Shown: piece after piece, positions 41,290 to 51,667 of the stretch
How the letters are laid out: each line of letters starts with the position of its first letter
How positions within the stretch are numbered: position 1 is the stretch's first letter
Assembly: GCA_003615045.1 (NCBI GenBank)
Contig: ML014191.1
Coordinates: 1-64,000, forward strand
Reading direction: 5' to 3'
From: Caulochytrium protostelioides
Lineage: Eukaryota > Chytridiomycota > Caulochytriomycetes > Caulochytriales > Caulochytriaceae
DNA: 64,000 nucleotides
Notes under the pieces: model-generated
What the model was told of the DNA's origin: nothing
Databases searched by the model: none
Seen by the model: only the letters and a program-made list of their open reading frames with translations
Translations under genes and position numbers: made by a program

Positions 41290-42753
41290 AATCAGGCGGC
41301 ACGATGACGGTCGCGGTCTTGAGCGAGGAAACGAGCAATGCGAGGCGAGAGAGCAGCGTTTGAGACGAATCAGTCACGAGGATCGGCCTTACGCCACCAT
41401 TCTCTCAAGCGGAGAAGCGCGCGTTCACTCGGACTCGAGCGCGTATGGCGCTCCTGGTTGCGCCCACACGTGACGCAACACGCGGGTATAAGCGCCAATC
41501 GATGGGCGATGCTTCGGACGGGAAATCGGGTATCTGGGATCGGGCACCCCCCGCGGCAGATAGCAACCCAGAAACAGCACGCACCGTGATGCGGCCTCTC
41601 CAGAGCCCGAGAATGAGGATGCAGGAGAGGCGACAGCGGGGGGCCCGCGTCAAGGTGGCGGGTGTGACAACGGGCGCGAGCCAGTGAAGAGCGGGTGGGC
41701 CAAAAAAATTATACTCTAGCCGAAAACCAAGATGGGCTTGGACCGCGAGCAGGCGGAGTGAGAGCCCCGGGGCAGGCGGAGGTTACGGGTCGCGGGGTGC
41801 GGACAATCGTGGTCGCCAACGTGGCCCGCGCGCAGCCGTACCCGACGGGAGGGGGAGGCGAGAGTCCCGACTGTGCGTATGGCCGTCGTCCGTCACGCAG
41901 CAACGGCAGGTGGCCACGACGATCACGTACGGGGCGGCGGCCAATGCAATGAGAGTTCTGCACGCAGCGGCGGCGGCCGCCCTCGTGGAATGCAGCGGTG
42001 GCCGCGGTGGCGCCGCGATCGGCGCTTGATGGTGGTGGAGGCCCAACGATCGTCGTCGCTCGCGTTCAGCGGCGTGCGCGGCGGCGGCGGCGGCGGCGAT
42101 GGCAGCGATGGCGGCGGCGGCGGCAGCTGGTCGCCCCCTCTGCTCGTCCCTGAGTAGCGTCCCTTCCGAGGCGACCGGACTTAGACTCCGCGGTCGCGCC
42201 GCGCTCAGGACGACGCTCACGCCGTTGGCCCCCGGCGGCGGCGGCGGCCGTGATCGCGCGGGCGCCGCGCTGGGTCGAGTCTCCGTGGACGCACGCGACG
42301 GGTGGCGGACCGGTGGCGGACCGGTGAGCCGTGGATGCCGTCGCAGCCAAACGCCCACCCGCCGCGGCGGCGGCACACGAATGGATGGCGTGTTCTGGGC
42401 GGGCGCGTTTTCGTGCGCTGGCGCTGCGGGCGAGCGCGATGGGCTGACGCGAGAGACCGGTGCTGTGGACGGGAGGTGGCGGCCGGCGGCGGCGGCGGCG
42501 GCGGCGGGATGTGGGATGTCCTGTGGGTCGTGTGGGTGTCGGTTGTGTGGCACCGAGAGCGATGAGTCGACGTGGGGCAAGCCAGCACGACTCTCGGAGA
42601 ATCGGATTTGTTGTGAACGCGCCTGCGGGCCCGGGGCAAACAAGAAGTGGCCAGCGGGGGGCACGGAGGCCGACGGTCCCGTCCGGACGGCGGACGTGAG
42701 AAGGAGACCCACAAAACGGATTCGTGTGCCGCTGCTAGTGGGTGATGATGCGC

Positions 42754-42755
<2 letters not shown>

Positions 42756-42800
<45 letters not shown>
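42756..42800. repeat. (GGC)n trinucleotide repeat
   Basis: About fourteen uninterrupted ggc triplets, directly visible. Confidence 0.95.
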
Positions 42801-43248
42801 AACAGCGACAACGACAGCAACAGTGTCGACGCGGCGAAACCGACCGGCGAGCGACGCGGGGCAGCGGGACCAGTCAGCGCAGGCGGATGATGCGTCAGGC
42901 GGGGGACCACCTCGATCGACGGTTCATACCACCATACCGTTCGTGCCTCCTCGCGTCCAGCCATCGGTTCGACATCCAGCACCCGTCGCCGTCGTCGCCG
43001 GGTATCGCGGCTGCTGGGCCCTTCGCCGCGTCGCCCAACGCCTGGGGACCCGGAGGGAGCCTTCGCGGCCCTTGCCGCTCTCGCGATGCCGGTCCCTGCT
43101 TATCAAGCTGGCTGATCACCACACGTGACCGTCCGCGAGGCCGCCGACGCATCGCTGCGCATGCGCATGCAGACGGCGCCCGGCGCCGTGAAACGGGACC
43201 GAACCCTCGGCGGTCGGTCAGCAGTGGTTCGTGCACGCGGACACACGG

Positions 43249-43291
43249 CGGCAGACGGCGGCAAGCAGACGGCGGCAAGCAGACGGCGGCC
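43249..43291. repeat. Three-copy 14-bp tandem repeat
   Basis: Unit agacggcggcaagc repeated three times with one change in the last copy, inside otherwise unassigned GC-rich DNA. Confidence 0.8.
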
Positions 43292-44376
43292 AGCGGACGG
43301 CGGACACCGTCCCAAGCGTGGCGCGGCGCCGCCCGTGGCATCCGGGAAGGTGCTTCCGCAAGCGAGCCCGCACGCGCCTCCCGAGCGGCGACGATGCGAC
43401 GGCCGCGCCCGCCGCGCAGCACACGGCTGTGCCAGGGGTCGGCGTCCGAGCACCTGCAGCGTCGCCTTCCGCGCCCCTCGCCGGCTTCGATGGGATCGAG
43501 GCGAGTGGGGTTGCTGCGCCGAGAGGGCGTCCCGGCGTGTCCGACGCGCCGCGGGACGTCCCCTCGCCGCCTCCGGCGACGCCTGCGTCGCCGCTCATGC
43601 TACGGGCCATCGGATGGCGCGCGAGTCGCTGCGCGCCTCGTTTTCCCGGCCGGATATGGCGCGGTCCCGCAAGTCGCATGCACGGAGGTCGCCGGCAGAG
43701 GCGGGAGCGGTGACGGTCCCGGGGACGGCGCGCGCGCGCCGATGTGGTCGTGGTGGCCGCTGGGGCCAACACTGCACCGTGATGCGCCGTGGGCGCCGAG
43801 GAAACGCCGGCAAGACGCCGTGACTCCGCCTGCCTGGGGCGCGATGTGACCGCCTTCGCGGGAACCCTCTCTCGGTTCGCAGTGCTCCGTTGCGGTCGCT
43901 TGCCAACAGATTTGCGCTGCGAAGCGCGAGTGTGGCCAGGAGCAGTCAAAAAAAAAGAAGGGAGAGGTCATCAGAGAAAGGGAGAGGGAGGGCGCCGATG
44001 CCGGAACCGGCTGATGTGAAGGCGGCACCGAGGCGGCCGCCTCGACAGCATCCACGGACAACAGGCGCCCGCCGTGGATGCGATCGCCTTCGCCGTCGTG
44101 GCCGACTCCTGGCTCATGCCATCGTCACAGAAGCCCAAACAGTGACTGGATGTTGTCTGCGCGCGCGTTGTGGACACGCGCTCGCACAAGGCACCGTTAC
44201 AACGCGTGGCGCCTCTTCGTTCCGTGCTCATCCGCTCGGATGCATGGTGCCGGCAGCACGAGCGGATGAGCTCTCTTCTCGAGACCTCCTGCTGCAAGGT
44301 TCATGGGGCAATGGCCGCAACGGCCTGACGCGTTCGGCGTCGGAAGGACCTGCATGGCAGCGACATTGGGGGGCAT

Positions 44377-44413
44377 GCCATGACAAGCGATGACATGGCA
44401 TGACATGGCATGA
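44377..44413. repeat. gacatggcat tandem repeat
   Basis: Three to four imperfect copies of the decamer gacatggcat, similar in character to the minisatellite at 2583-2646. Confidence 0.75.
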
Positions 44414-44907
44414 CAAAGCTCAAAAAGAAGGTAGCACGGACGGCGACACCCGCGCTCCGCATCCGCGCTCCACATTGGCGGGCATTTACAGGCCATCGTG
44501 CTGCTGGGGATGGCCTGCAGGCAGGAACCCATGCGCGGCAGCGCCATGGTATACACACACGCAATCCATGATTGAAGACGGGCCCCACAAATTAAGGATC
44601 ATCCGGCGCCCTCCTTTGCAGCATCGGCATGCAGAGGCGGAAGGCGCACACGCGCATGGCGCCGCGGGTGGAGGTGCCGTCCAGACACGAGCGCCCCAGT
44701 GTCTCCTACGCCGCGTTGGGCTGGAGCCGAGGCCCCTCAAAAGGGCAATGATGGCAAGGCCATACTCCATCGTCGTCCCCCTACACATCGTCGGATGATG
44801 TGTGAAGAAGGAGGAGGGATGAAGGCTCCAGGTCACCGCGTCTCCTACCGTCTTTCTGTATTGCCCAGCGGAGGCAAATGCGGCCAATCTCGACACCCTC
44901 TGGCGTT

Positions 44908-45496
44908 TCACCGAAGCTGGTAGAGTGCATGCAGACTAGATGATTGGACGTGTGCGGTGGACAGAAGATGTATGTGTTTTTGCCGATGCACCGGAATGAC
45001 CTCCTTACCATCTTGATTACAATCGGTCAGGATGCCGACGCGATAGAAGAGAGCAGCCGAGACGGAATCTTCGTAGTCCACAATCCCATGGCACAAGGCC
45101 GCTTCATACTGTAGATGGGTAGCTCGGTGGGTGTCGATGTCAACCTGAAAGAGATGATGCAGACCCGTCGTCGCTGCGTCACGTTCTGAGTCGCAGGCTT
45201 GCGATTATTAACAAGAACGCGAGGCGGCTCCAATCGTTGATCGTCGGCGGCTCTGAAGGTCATATGGGTCATACGGGCTTCGAGCAAGTGGACGCCATCG
45301 ATCATCGTCCGGATCGCCACCCAAGTGACGGCCCACGCGTGCATGCAGCTTGGACAATGGGCAACGGCCCTTCCAGCTTACCAGCAACCCTGGCTCGAGC
45401 CCACTCGAGTCCGAAGAGGCAGCGGAGACGCTTGCGGTGCACCCTTTATGCACCTCGCATTTCTCAAATGAGAGGGCCAAGAGCCGCATCGTCAAC
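44908..45496 (-). CDS. Possible spliced orphan gene (uncertain)
   Basis: I do not recognise a family and exon borders are unresolved. Three protein-like pieces follow one another on the minus strand: MRLLALSFEKCEVHKGCTAS near 45490-45390, AWAVTWVAIRTMIDGVHLLE near 45340-45280, and, after a tttcag acceptor at 45145, VDIDTHRATHLQYEAALCHG then VDYEDSVSAALFYRVGIL down to a gtaagg donor near 45000 or a stop at 44908. A phase-0 join from a gttaat donor (about 45205) to the tttcag acceptor would read …PPRVL/VDIDTHRATHLQ. The pieces lack the Arg/Pro bias of noise frames and lie in a local low-GC island. It may instead be a decayed gene, because pieces 1 and 2 are in different frames with only a 33-nt gap. 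Confidence 0.27.
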
Positions 45497-45885
45497 GTTC
45501 TAGTCGAAGTCCTGGTCGGCGTCCCGCCCGCGGACCCGGTACGGTGTTTCCCGCGTCGAGGGTCCGCTTACCCTTTCTCTCTGTATCAGTCTCTCACTCC
45601 CTCTTTTCAAGCGCACCCCCGGCATCTCAACGCCACAAGCCGCTTTTTCGATTCTTTCGGTTCGCGCCGCAAGGGCCTTGAGGGTGGCCCTCAAGGTCGG
45701 GGTGGGGCGGTTGCTGGGTGAGGCGGGCGACAGCGAGAGCGAACGTGAAGAGCGAGCCTTGTCGCACTCCCACTGCGACCAGCCAGGCGAGGCCCACGGG
45801 AGCAACCCCGATGTTTCACAGAGGACGCACGACATGTGAATGGCTGCCACGCTGGCATGCATGGCCAACGCTTTTCAAGCAAGAA

Positions 45886-45894
45886 TATATAAAT
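45886..45894 (+). promoter_or_regulatory. TATA-like element upstream of uS2m
   Basis: tatataaat in an otherwise GC-rich region, about 214 bp before the uS2m start codon and on the right strand. A plausible core promoter element; no other evidence. Confidence 0.35.
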
Positions 45895-46107
45895 AAAGAA
45901 ACAGACGATAACCCCGCTCGCGGATGCAATCTCCGCCGCTTACCTCACTTTAGCGGGTTCTGCCGCCGCCGCCGCTGCCCTTGCTGCTGTAGCTGCTGCT
46001 GCTGCCGCCTGCCGTCTCTTTGCAACGCCACACCCACGTGCTGCGACGACCGCTCGCGTCGTGGCGTCTTCCCGAGTCCCATACCCATCACGAGCGTAGG
46101 TCGCAAG

Positions 46108-47094
46108 ATGAGCGGCGTCTCGGCCTTCCGCGCTGCCCTCGCGGGCGCGCGCTCCAGCGCCGCGTGGCGCATGCCGTCGGCCGGCATGGCGGCCGCCGCC
46201 GCGGCTTCCAGGAGATACTCGACGCCGGCCGCCGCGCCGTATGCCACGGCGCCGTCGGGCGTCGAGGCGGCGATGGCGCCGCCATGGCCACGCGCGTCCG
46301 GCGCCGCCGGGTCCAGCGAAGCGCCGTCGCGCCTGCTGGTGGGCGCGACGTCGCCCGCGGCGCTGGCGCAGGCGGTGCTGAGCCCCGTGCCTGTGTCGAC
46401 GAAGCCGCTGACGCTGGAGACCCTGCTGGCCGCTGGCGTGCATTTCGGCCACGACGCCGCGCAGCTGCACCCGTATATGATGCCGCACGCGTTCGGCACG
46501 CGCGACGGGATCACGATCCTGCACCTCGAGTCGACGCTGCGCGCGCTGCGCCGCAGCATCGGGCTCGCCCGCGACATCGCCGCCCGCGGCGGCAACGTCC
46601 TCTTCCTCGGCACGCGCATGGGCATCCACTCGGTCACCTACGAGGCCGCGCGCGAGGCCGGCGCGTACTGCATGCTGCACTGGCGCGCGGGCCTGTTCAC
46701 CAACCGTGAGCGCGTCCTGAAGCGGAGTTCCGGGTTCGACCCCAACCGCGTCGTCCAGCTCCAGAAGGCGATCGGCGTCGAGGCCGAGGCCGCCGATGAC
46801 GCCGAGGATGTCGGCGCCCAGATCCATGTCGACCAGCCCTATGTCCACATCCCGGACCTGCTGATTGTGCTCGACATGCCGAACAATATTGAGGCCGTGA
46901 AGGAGGCCAACAAGGCCAACGTCCCGACGATCGCCATCGTCGACTCCAACATGGATCCGCGCTTGGTCCACTACCCGATCCCGGGCAACGACGACAGCGT
47001 CGCCTCGGTCCATCTCATCGCGGGTCTGCTTGCTCGTGCCGTCAAGGAGGGCAAAGCGATCCGCAAGCAGATGTTTGACCTGCCGGCCTCGTAG
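46108..47094 (+). CDS. Mitochondrial small-subunit ribosomal protein uS2m (Mrp4)
   Basis: 328 residues from the ATG at 46108 (MSGVSAFRAALAGARSSAAW), chosen because it begins an Arg/Ala/Ser-rich, acid-free presequence typical for mitochondrial import, ending around the YSTP motif near residue 37. The uS2 core runs from TLETLLAAGVHFGHDA to the end: HPYMMPHAFGTRDGITIL, LFLGTRMGIHSVTYEAA, HWRAGLFTNRERVLK, PDLLIVLDMPNNIEAVKEAN, VPTIAIVDSNMDPRLVHYPI and PGNDDSVASVHLI, all hallmark uS2 blocks (the usual WxxGxLTN is here WRAGLFTN). It joins the head of the mitochondrial 30S-like subunit. The frame is open for 130 codons upstream, with no homology. It is convergent with the XPF gene, with 124 bp between stops. 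Confidence 0.93.
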   Translation: MSGVSAFRAALAGARSSAAWRMPSAGMAAAAAASRRYSTPAAAPYATAPSGVEAAMAPPWPRASGAAGSSEAPSRLLVGATSPAALAQAVLSPVPVSTKPLTLETLLAAGVHFGHDAAQLHPYMMPHAFGTRDGITILHLESTLRALRRSIGLARDIAARGGNVLFLGTRMGIHSVTYEAAREAGAYCMLHWRAGLFTNRERVLKRSSGFDPNRVVQLQKAIGVEAEAADDAEDVGAQIHVDQPYVHIPDLLIVLDMPNNIEAVKEANKANVPTIAIVDSNMDPRLVHYPIPGNDDSVASVHLIAGLLARAVKEGKAIRKQMFDLPAS

Positions 47095-47217
47095 TCAGGG
47101 ATGCGACGTCGGATACGATGCGATGTCGAGCGTCTTTTTCTATGTAATCATGAATGTATCGCATCACCCCCAGCCTAGCGATCGATTGAAAGTGGCACTG
47201 GATGCGTTGGAGGCAAT

Positions 47218-50200
47218 TTAGGGCGCGACGCCGGGTTCGCCCCTGTGCAGGAAGCGGTACAGCGTCTGGGCGCCCGTATCGCCGATGACGCGCGAGAGCT
47301 CCTTCTCCGAGAGATCGGCGAGCGCCGCGATCGAGTGGAACGCATGCGCCGCGTGGCGCGCGGTGCGGGCCGGCATGCCCGGCAGCGTGCGCAGCATATC
47401 CAGCGCGGTCGTGTTGGCCGCCAGCGTTATCCGGTCGGTGGCGGCGGCGCCGGTGGCGCTTTCCCCGCCCGCACGGCCCTCCAGTCCGACCGCAATTGCC
47501 GTCTCCAGATCCGGCTCGGGGCGGTCCATTTTGGCGTCAAGGAAGAGCATGGCGGTCTCGCGCGGTTCGGCGCTCCACATGATGCGCAGCGCGGGAAACG
47601 TGAGCGCGAGCAGACTGAGGCGGGAGCCGAGGTCCTGTCCCGAGATCTCGGTGCCGAGCAGCGTCTGGAGATGGAAACTCCGACCGGACTCGAACTCAAT
47701 CAGCAGCACGGGCGTCGCGTAATGCGCACACATGGCCATCGCCTGAGTATACAGTCGACCGCTCTTGAATGAGCTGATCAGGTCGGGAATCGATTTGCGT
47801 TCGACGCAGATGTTCGGCGTCAGGATGTAGTCGCCCACTTCGAGCGTACAGGGCCGGACGGCCATGCCGTGCTGGTGGATCAGATTCGGCAGGCTCGAGC
47901 GAAATTCGCGGACGTCCACGATCACCTGCCGCGGCACGGCGTTGGCCTTCGATGCCGTCTGCCCGCCGGCCACGCGCGAGCTGACCTGCTTGATGAACGC
48001 GTCGTCGTCCTTCGCCTCGTGCAACCGGCCATCCTGCTGGATGGGGATCGCCATCACGCTCTTTTCATGAATCAGGGTCTCGAACGCTTGCTTCTCGCGA
48101 CGGATACTGCTCAGGTAGACCTGTTCCTCGACCGAGTTGTCGTAGACCATAAAGTAGACATAGACGGGCTGCTCCGGGTGGCGTGCGCTGTAGAGCTCGA
48201 CCTGGCGCACAAACGCCATATCGACATCGTACATAATAATGTACTTGGGCTGCAGGGCTTCCAGCATATCTTCGTCGTCCTCCAGGGGTGGCGCTGCCGC
48301 GGCGCCGCCGGCGCCCGAGACGGATGAAGCGGTCTGAGCATACGGCTTGATGTAGAGCAGGCTGCTGGGATCCATCAGGCCATACGCCGCCATCTCATTG
48401 ATCCCGCGCTCCGACAGCAGCATCGCGTCCAGCTCACTCCACTCGGCGAGATACGCCGGATCGATGGGCGATGCTGGCAGCGCGCTCGCGGCGTGGTCGG
48501 GCGTGTCGGTCGCCGTTGAGCGGTCGCGCGTGTCGGCCGCCAAGGCCGCCGGCCGCTCGTCATCGTCATCGAGGCTCATGACGTTTTTTTCTCGCGAGGA
48601 GCCGCCGTCGTGCTCATTCATAAACTGCGCCATCTCCTCGACTTCGCTCGCGAACGCTGACGGCAGCCCGAATGCGGTCGTGCCGACGAGCGCGGGCTGG
48701 CCGGCAGGTGAGCCGGGACCACTCGGGGGGCGCGTAGCGTGACCAAGGCCGCTGGCGGCGGTCGAGGCACCGCGGACGCGGCGGCGGGAACCGCCGGCCG
48801 GGCTGCCCCGTGCTGCAGGCGAAGCGAAGCGAGAGCCTGACGGCGATCCGGATGAACTGGCCGACGCGCCCGTAGAGGCGGCGGCGCTACCGTCTGGACC
48901 CGCGGTCGGAGGCCGCATGAGCTGCCCCGCCGCGCCCCGAGGCAGGTGGCCTTTCCACGCAAAGTAGTTCTCGAGCAGGTTTTCCATCAGTCGTCGCGCA
49001 CCAGGGGAACAGAAACGCCGTTCCTTCTCATGGTCATCGTGAGCGTCGTCGTGAGCGTCGTCTGCGCCTGACACTTTGCGCTTTCGCGAGGATCTGGACC
49101 GCCCTGGTTCCGGTTTAATGACGGTAAGGTCGAAGCCGGCGAGTAAGCGTCGGAGCTGGCCGCAGGTGCGCTCCCCGGCACACATAACGAGCACGAGGCC
49201 ATCGCCTGCAGCCGGATGCGGCGGGTCGACGTCCGCATCAACATCGATCGCTTCCGCCCTTGCGCCATGCGGCGTCATGCGCTGCGGCTCGATCTCGCCT
49301 TGCAGGATTTGGAGAAGTACTCGCCACTTGGGTTGCTCTTCCAACACGGGCTGGATCGTTGGCGGAAAGCGAGGGGGCGCCGACGCTGACGGGGGCCGCT
49401 TGGCCATTCGTCGGGTAAAGACGCGAGCGCGCGCACGCTCAAACAACACCTGGGCGGCATCGTAAAGCAGCCACGGGCTCTTGCCGGCGTCTGAGGAACG
49501 CAGACTGTCCCCATGGGCGCCGACAGCGTTCGCCATAATCATTGTCTCCAGCAGGCAATGCATCGTGACAGCATCGTAGGCTAGCAGATGCGCAAGCAGC
49601 GAGCGCAATGTCGTGATGTCCTGCAGCAGCTGCCGCGTCCGCGGCCCTGTCTTGTGCCACAACGGCGCGATCATTGCACGAATGCGCAGATCGAAGGCGG
49701 GGAAGAGCGCGTGCTCGATGCTGATCTGATCCAGGTCCAGCAGCGCCCCCGCACGCGTGGCGCCCTTTTTGAGGTCGCTGATGCACGTCTCGATACACGC
49801 GAGTAGCGCGTCCTGCATGGCCCGCATTGCGGGCGACAATGGCACGCGGATCTCGACCAGGTGCGTACGGCCCGCCTGGCTGAGTGTCTGCGCCACGTCG
49901 GTATGAAACCGCGGCCACAGGAACACGCGGCGCAAGAAGAGGGTTTTCATACTACGCTCGAGCTTCCAGTAGCCGTGGGTGAACCCGTCGGCGACGTCAC
50001 TGAACGCTTTAATAAAGCCCGTCTTGTTGGTGTCGCGGTACAGCCGGAGGATAAAAGCTTCGGTGCTGGATCGGTCAGTGACGCGGTGCGCATTCAGCAC
50101 CATCATGCCCGTGATGGCCGCCGTGGGCACGACCGCATTGAGCAGATCGACAACCAGAATCCGCGATGTGACGGCGATGACACCGCCCTCGCGATACATG

Positions 50201-50688
50201 GCATGGCGCTCGGACGCCGGCGTGTCAGCCGTCATCAATCGGAACCAAGGCGTGCTGTCTTCCGATGCGAAGTCGTCCGACCGAGGCTCGACCGCCGCCA
50301 CGCCATCGCGGGCCGAATCGACCCTTACGAGAGCGTCCCGCTCGGCACGCGCCTGCTGTGCCGCATCAGCATCGACGCCATCCGCCGACGGGTCAGGTCG
50401 GGCACCACGTGCGATCGCGGCCACGGTGCGCTGCAAGCTTTCATACTCGCGCGCCGAGAGCCCGAGCACGAGCACCAGATGCCGGGGGTCGGCATAGAGC
50501 GCGATGAGGGTCGGGATGACGCTGGCGCGGAGGCCGAGACCCTGCGCGGTGATGAGGAGGCCGTCGCCCGCGTCGGCGGCGAGCATGCGCGTCGCACGAC
50601 GCTCAGCTGCGGCGGCGGGATCGGGCGGCGTCTCGGCCAGCAGTTCGGCGATCATGGCCTTGTGGAAGGCCAGCAGCGGGACCACCAT
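47218..50688 (-). CDS. XPF/Rad1/ERCC4 structure-specific endonuclease
   Basis: 1156 residues from the ATG at 50688 (MVVPLLAFHKAMIAELL), the usual start context of XPF. The N-terminal inactivated SF2-helicase-like part includes DGLLITAQGLGLRASVIPTL, GVIAVTSRILVVDLL and MMVLNAHRVTDRSSTEAFIL then LYRDTNKTGFIKAFSD. The ERCC4 nuclease near 940-1000 carries LEVGDYILTPNICVERKSI then PDLISSFKSGRLY, the GDxnERKx3D active site, followed by LLIEFESGRSF. A tandem helix-hairpin-helix ends the protein (LRTLPGMPARTARHAAHAF, LSEKELSRVIG). With its ERCC1/Rad10 partner it cuts 5' of lesions in nucleotide excision repair and single-strand annealing. Ser/Gly/Asp-rich inserts lie near 600-720. Yeast Rad1 is 1100 residues, so length fits. 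Confidence 0.95.
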   Translation of the reverse strand: MVVPLLAFHKAMIAELLAETPPDPAAAAERRATRMLAADAGDGLLITAQGLGLRASVIPTLIALYADPRHLVLVLGLSAREYESLQRTVAAIARGARPDPSADGVDADAAQQARAERDALVRVDSARDGVAAVEPRSDDFASEDSTPWFRLMTADTPASERHAMYREGGVIAVTSRILVVDLLNAVVPTAAITGMMVLNAHRVTDRSSTEAFILRLYRDTNKTGFIKAFSDVADGFTHGYWKLERSMKTLFLRRVFLWPRFHTDVAQTLSQAGRTHLVEIRVPLSPAMRAMQDALLACIETCISDLKKGATRAGALLDLDQISIEHALFPAFDLRIRAMIAPLWHKTGPRTRQLLQDITTLRSLLAHLLAYDAVTMHCLLETMIMANAVGAHGDSLRSSDAGKSPWLLYDAAQVLFERARARVFTRRMAKRPPSASAPPRFPPTIQPVLEEQPKWRVLLQILQGEIEPQRMTPHGARAEAIDVDADVDPPHPAAGDGLVLVMCAGERTCGQLRRLLAGFDLTVIKPEPGRSRSSRKRKVSGADDAHDDAHDDHEKERRFCSPGARRLMENLLENYFAWKGHLPRGAAGQLMRPPTAGPDGSAAASTGASASSSGSPSGSRFASPAARGSPAGGSRRRVRGASTAASGLGHATRPPSGPGSPAGQPALVGTTAFGLPSAFASEVEEMAQFMNEHDGGSSREKNVMSLDDDDERPAALAADTRDRSTATDTPDHAASALPASPIDPAYLAEWSELDAMLLSERGINEMAAYGLMDPSSLLYIKPYAQTASSVSGAGGAAAAPPLEDDEDMLEALQPKYIIMYDVDMAFVRQVELYSARHPEQPVYVYFMVYDNSVEEQVYLSSIRREKQAFETLIHEKSVMAIPIQQDGRLHEAKDDDAFIKQVSSRVAGGQTASKANAVPRQVIVDVREFRSSLPNLIHQHGMAVRPCTLEVGDYILTPNICVERKSIPDLISSFKSGRLYTQAMAMCAHYATPVLLIEFESGRSFHLQTLLGTEISGQDLGSRLSLLALTFPALRIMWSAEPRETAMLFLDAKMDRPEPDLETAIAVGLEGRAGGESATGAAATDRITLAANTTALDMLRTLPGMPARTARHAAHAFHSIAALADLSEKELSRVIGDTGAQTLYRFLHRGEPGVAP

Positions 50689-51360
50689 CGTGGCCGGCAA
50701 CCACGTCGGCGAAGGCGGGTGACTTGGGAACTGGGAAGAAACGACGCGATGGGTGCGACGTGGCGTCAGATGCACCCCGAGCGGCGCACCGGCACGAGCG
50801 GATCAGGGTCTTGGGGAGGCGTGTGGTGGTGGGCCGCAACTCAGCACACGCTGCCGAGGGGCACTTCATGACTCATGACTCAGCGAGCGCCAGCCGGTCA
50901 TGCCATCTCGAGGGGCCCATGAGCCATGGGAGGCCGTGGTCACCCGGGCGGGGACCCTTGGAAGGCGCGCTCAGGCGGAGATGGATGGACATGGGTCTTG
51001 GCGCTCTCGGGGTGGCGGCACGACGCCCGCGGCATCGAGGCGAGGCGATCCCGGCTTCGCCGGTGCGTGCCCACGCCACACGTCCAGCGCGCACCGGCGT
51101 CACGCGATCGTCCTCGCAGCAACCGCACGCGTCGCCCGCGTTCCTGGTGGGCCGCTGGGCGAGATCGCCTCCCACGGGCTCTGACCCGCCATTCACGCCC
51201 GATGCGATCACACGTGACGAACATCGAGACTTACCCTTGATACCGAACACCGGGGTCCTTCTGCCAACGCACGCGGCTCGCGTCACGGAGGCGGAAAGGA
51301 TGGGAGAACGAAGGTCGTGACACGAGACGGAGAACGAAAAAAGGAACGAAAAAAACGGAA
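50689..51360. other. Intergenic 5' of XPF
   Basis: No supportable gene. GC-rich in the left half with an A-rich run near 51335-51355. Contains the XPF promoter side. Confidence 0.45.
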
Positions 51361-51443
51361 CTGCTTGACAGAGATGGCGCGGAAGCCATAGGCGATCGGG
51401 TTGATCCCGTAGATCCACACGTGCCAGCCGGAGAGTTGCTGAT
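51361..51443 (-). pseudogene. Relic fragment of a PDR-type ABC transporter
   Basis: On the minus strand this reads QQLSGWHVWIYGINPIAYGF then RAIS, nearly the same as QQLPGWYVWIYWINPIAYGF then RAIY in the membrane-domain-1 end of the intact transporter at 54169-59073. Counting by eye, about 66 of 72 aligned bases agree with 56718-56790. No flanking transporter sequence remains on either side. It is a leftover of a second transporter copy or of a local duplication. Confidence 0.8.
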
Positions 51444-51667
51444 GGGGGCATCACGGACCGTTCTCTGCCTATCGCCCGGTTCATCCAGCTAAGCCACTTC
51501 CCGACCCGCTATCCGACGACCCGTCGGTGATGCCACGCGTCCAACGCGGACGAGTCAGGCCTCAAAAGTGAGCTCGCCCATCAAGACTGACCGATGCGCG
51601 AACAAGAACGAGGCCGTCGATGGCTTGAGCACCGATGGTTGACCCACATGGTGCGCTTATCTGTCCT

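Larger units (their letters stand above)
41290..46107. other. Largest gene-poor stretch (Skn7 upstream to uS2m)
   Basis: 4.8 kb. 41290-44100 is GC-rich and fills both strands with long Pro/Arg/Ala frames (for example ~400 codons on the minus strand at 41783-42982) with no domain or codon pattern I trust. ggc repeats occupy 42756-42800. From about 44400 GC falls and a possible spliced minus-strand gene appears (listed separately). The Skn7 promoter should lie just right of 41290. Confidence 0.4.

Noticed and set aside
41783-42982. ~400-codon minus-strand frame with a Pro run and many Ala
   Set aside because: Composition tracks the ggc/gcc repeats and no domain is visible; it lies upstream of Skn7 and may be leader or promoter.
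42887-43849. ~320-codon plus-strand frame
   Set aside because: Dominated by Arg/Pro/Gly; three frames are open in parallel, as expected at this GC content.
51361-51443. ABC-like shard as an exon of the Cys-repeat gene
   Set aside because: It is on the opposite strand and matches transporter TMD1 coding sequence only.
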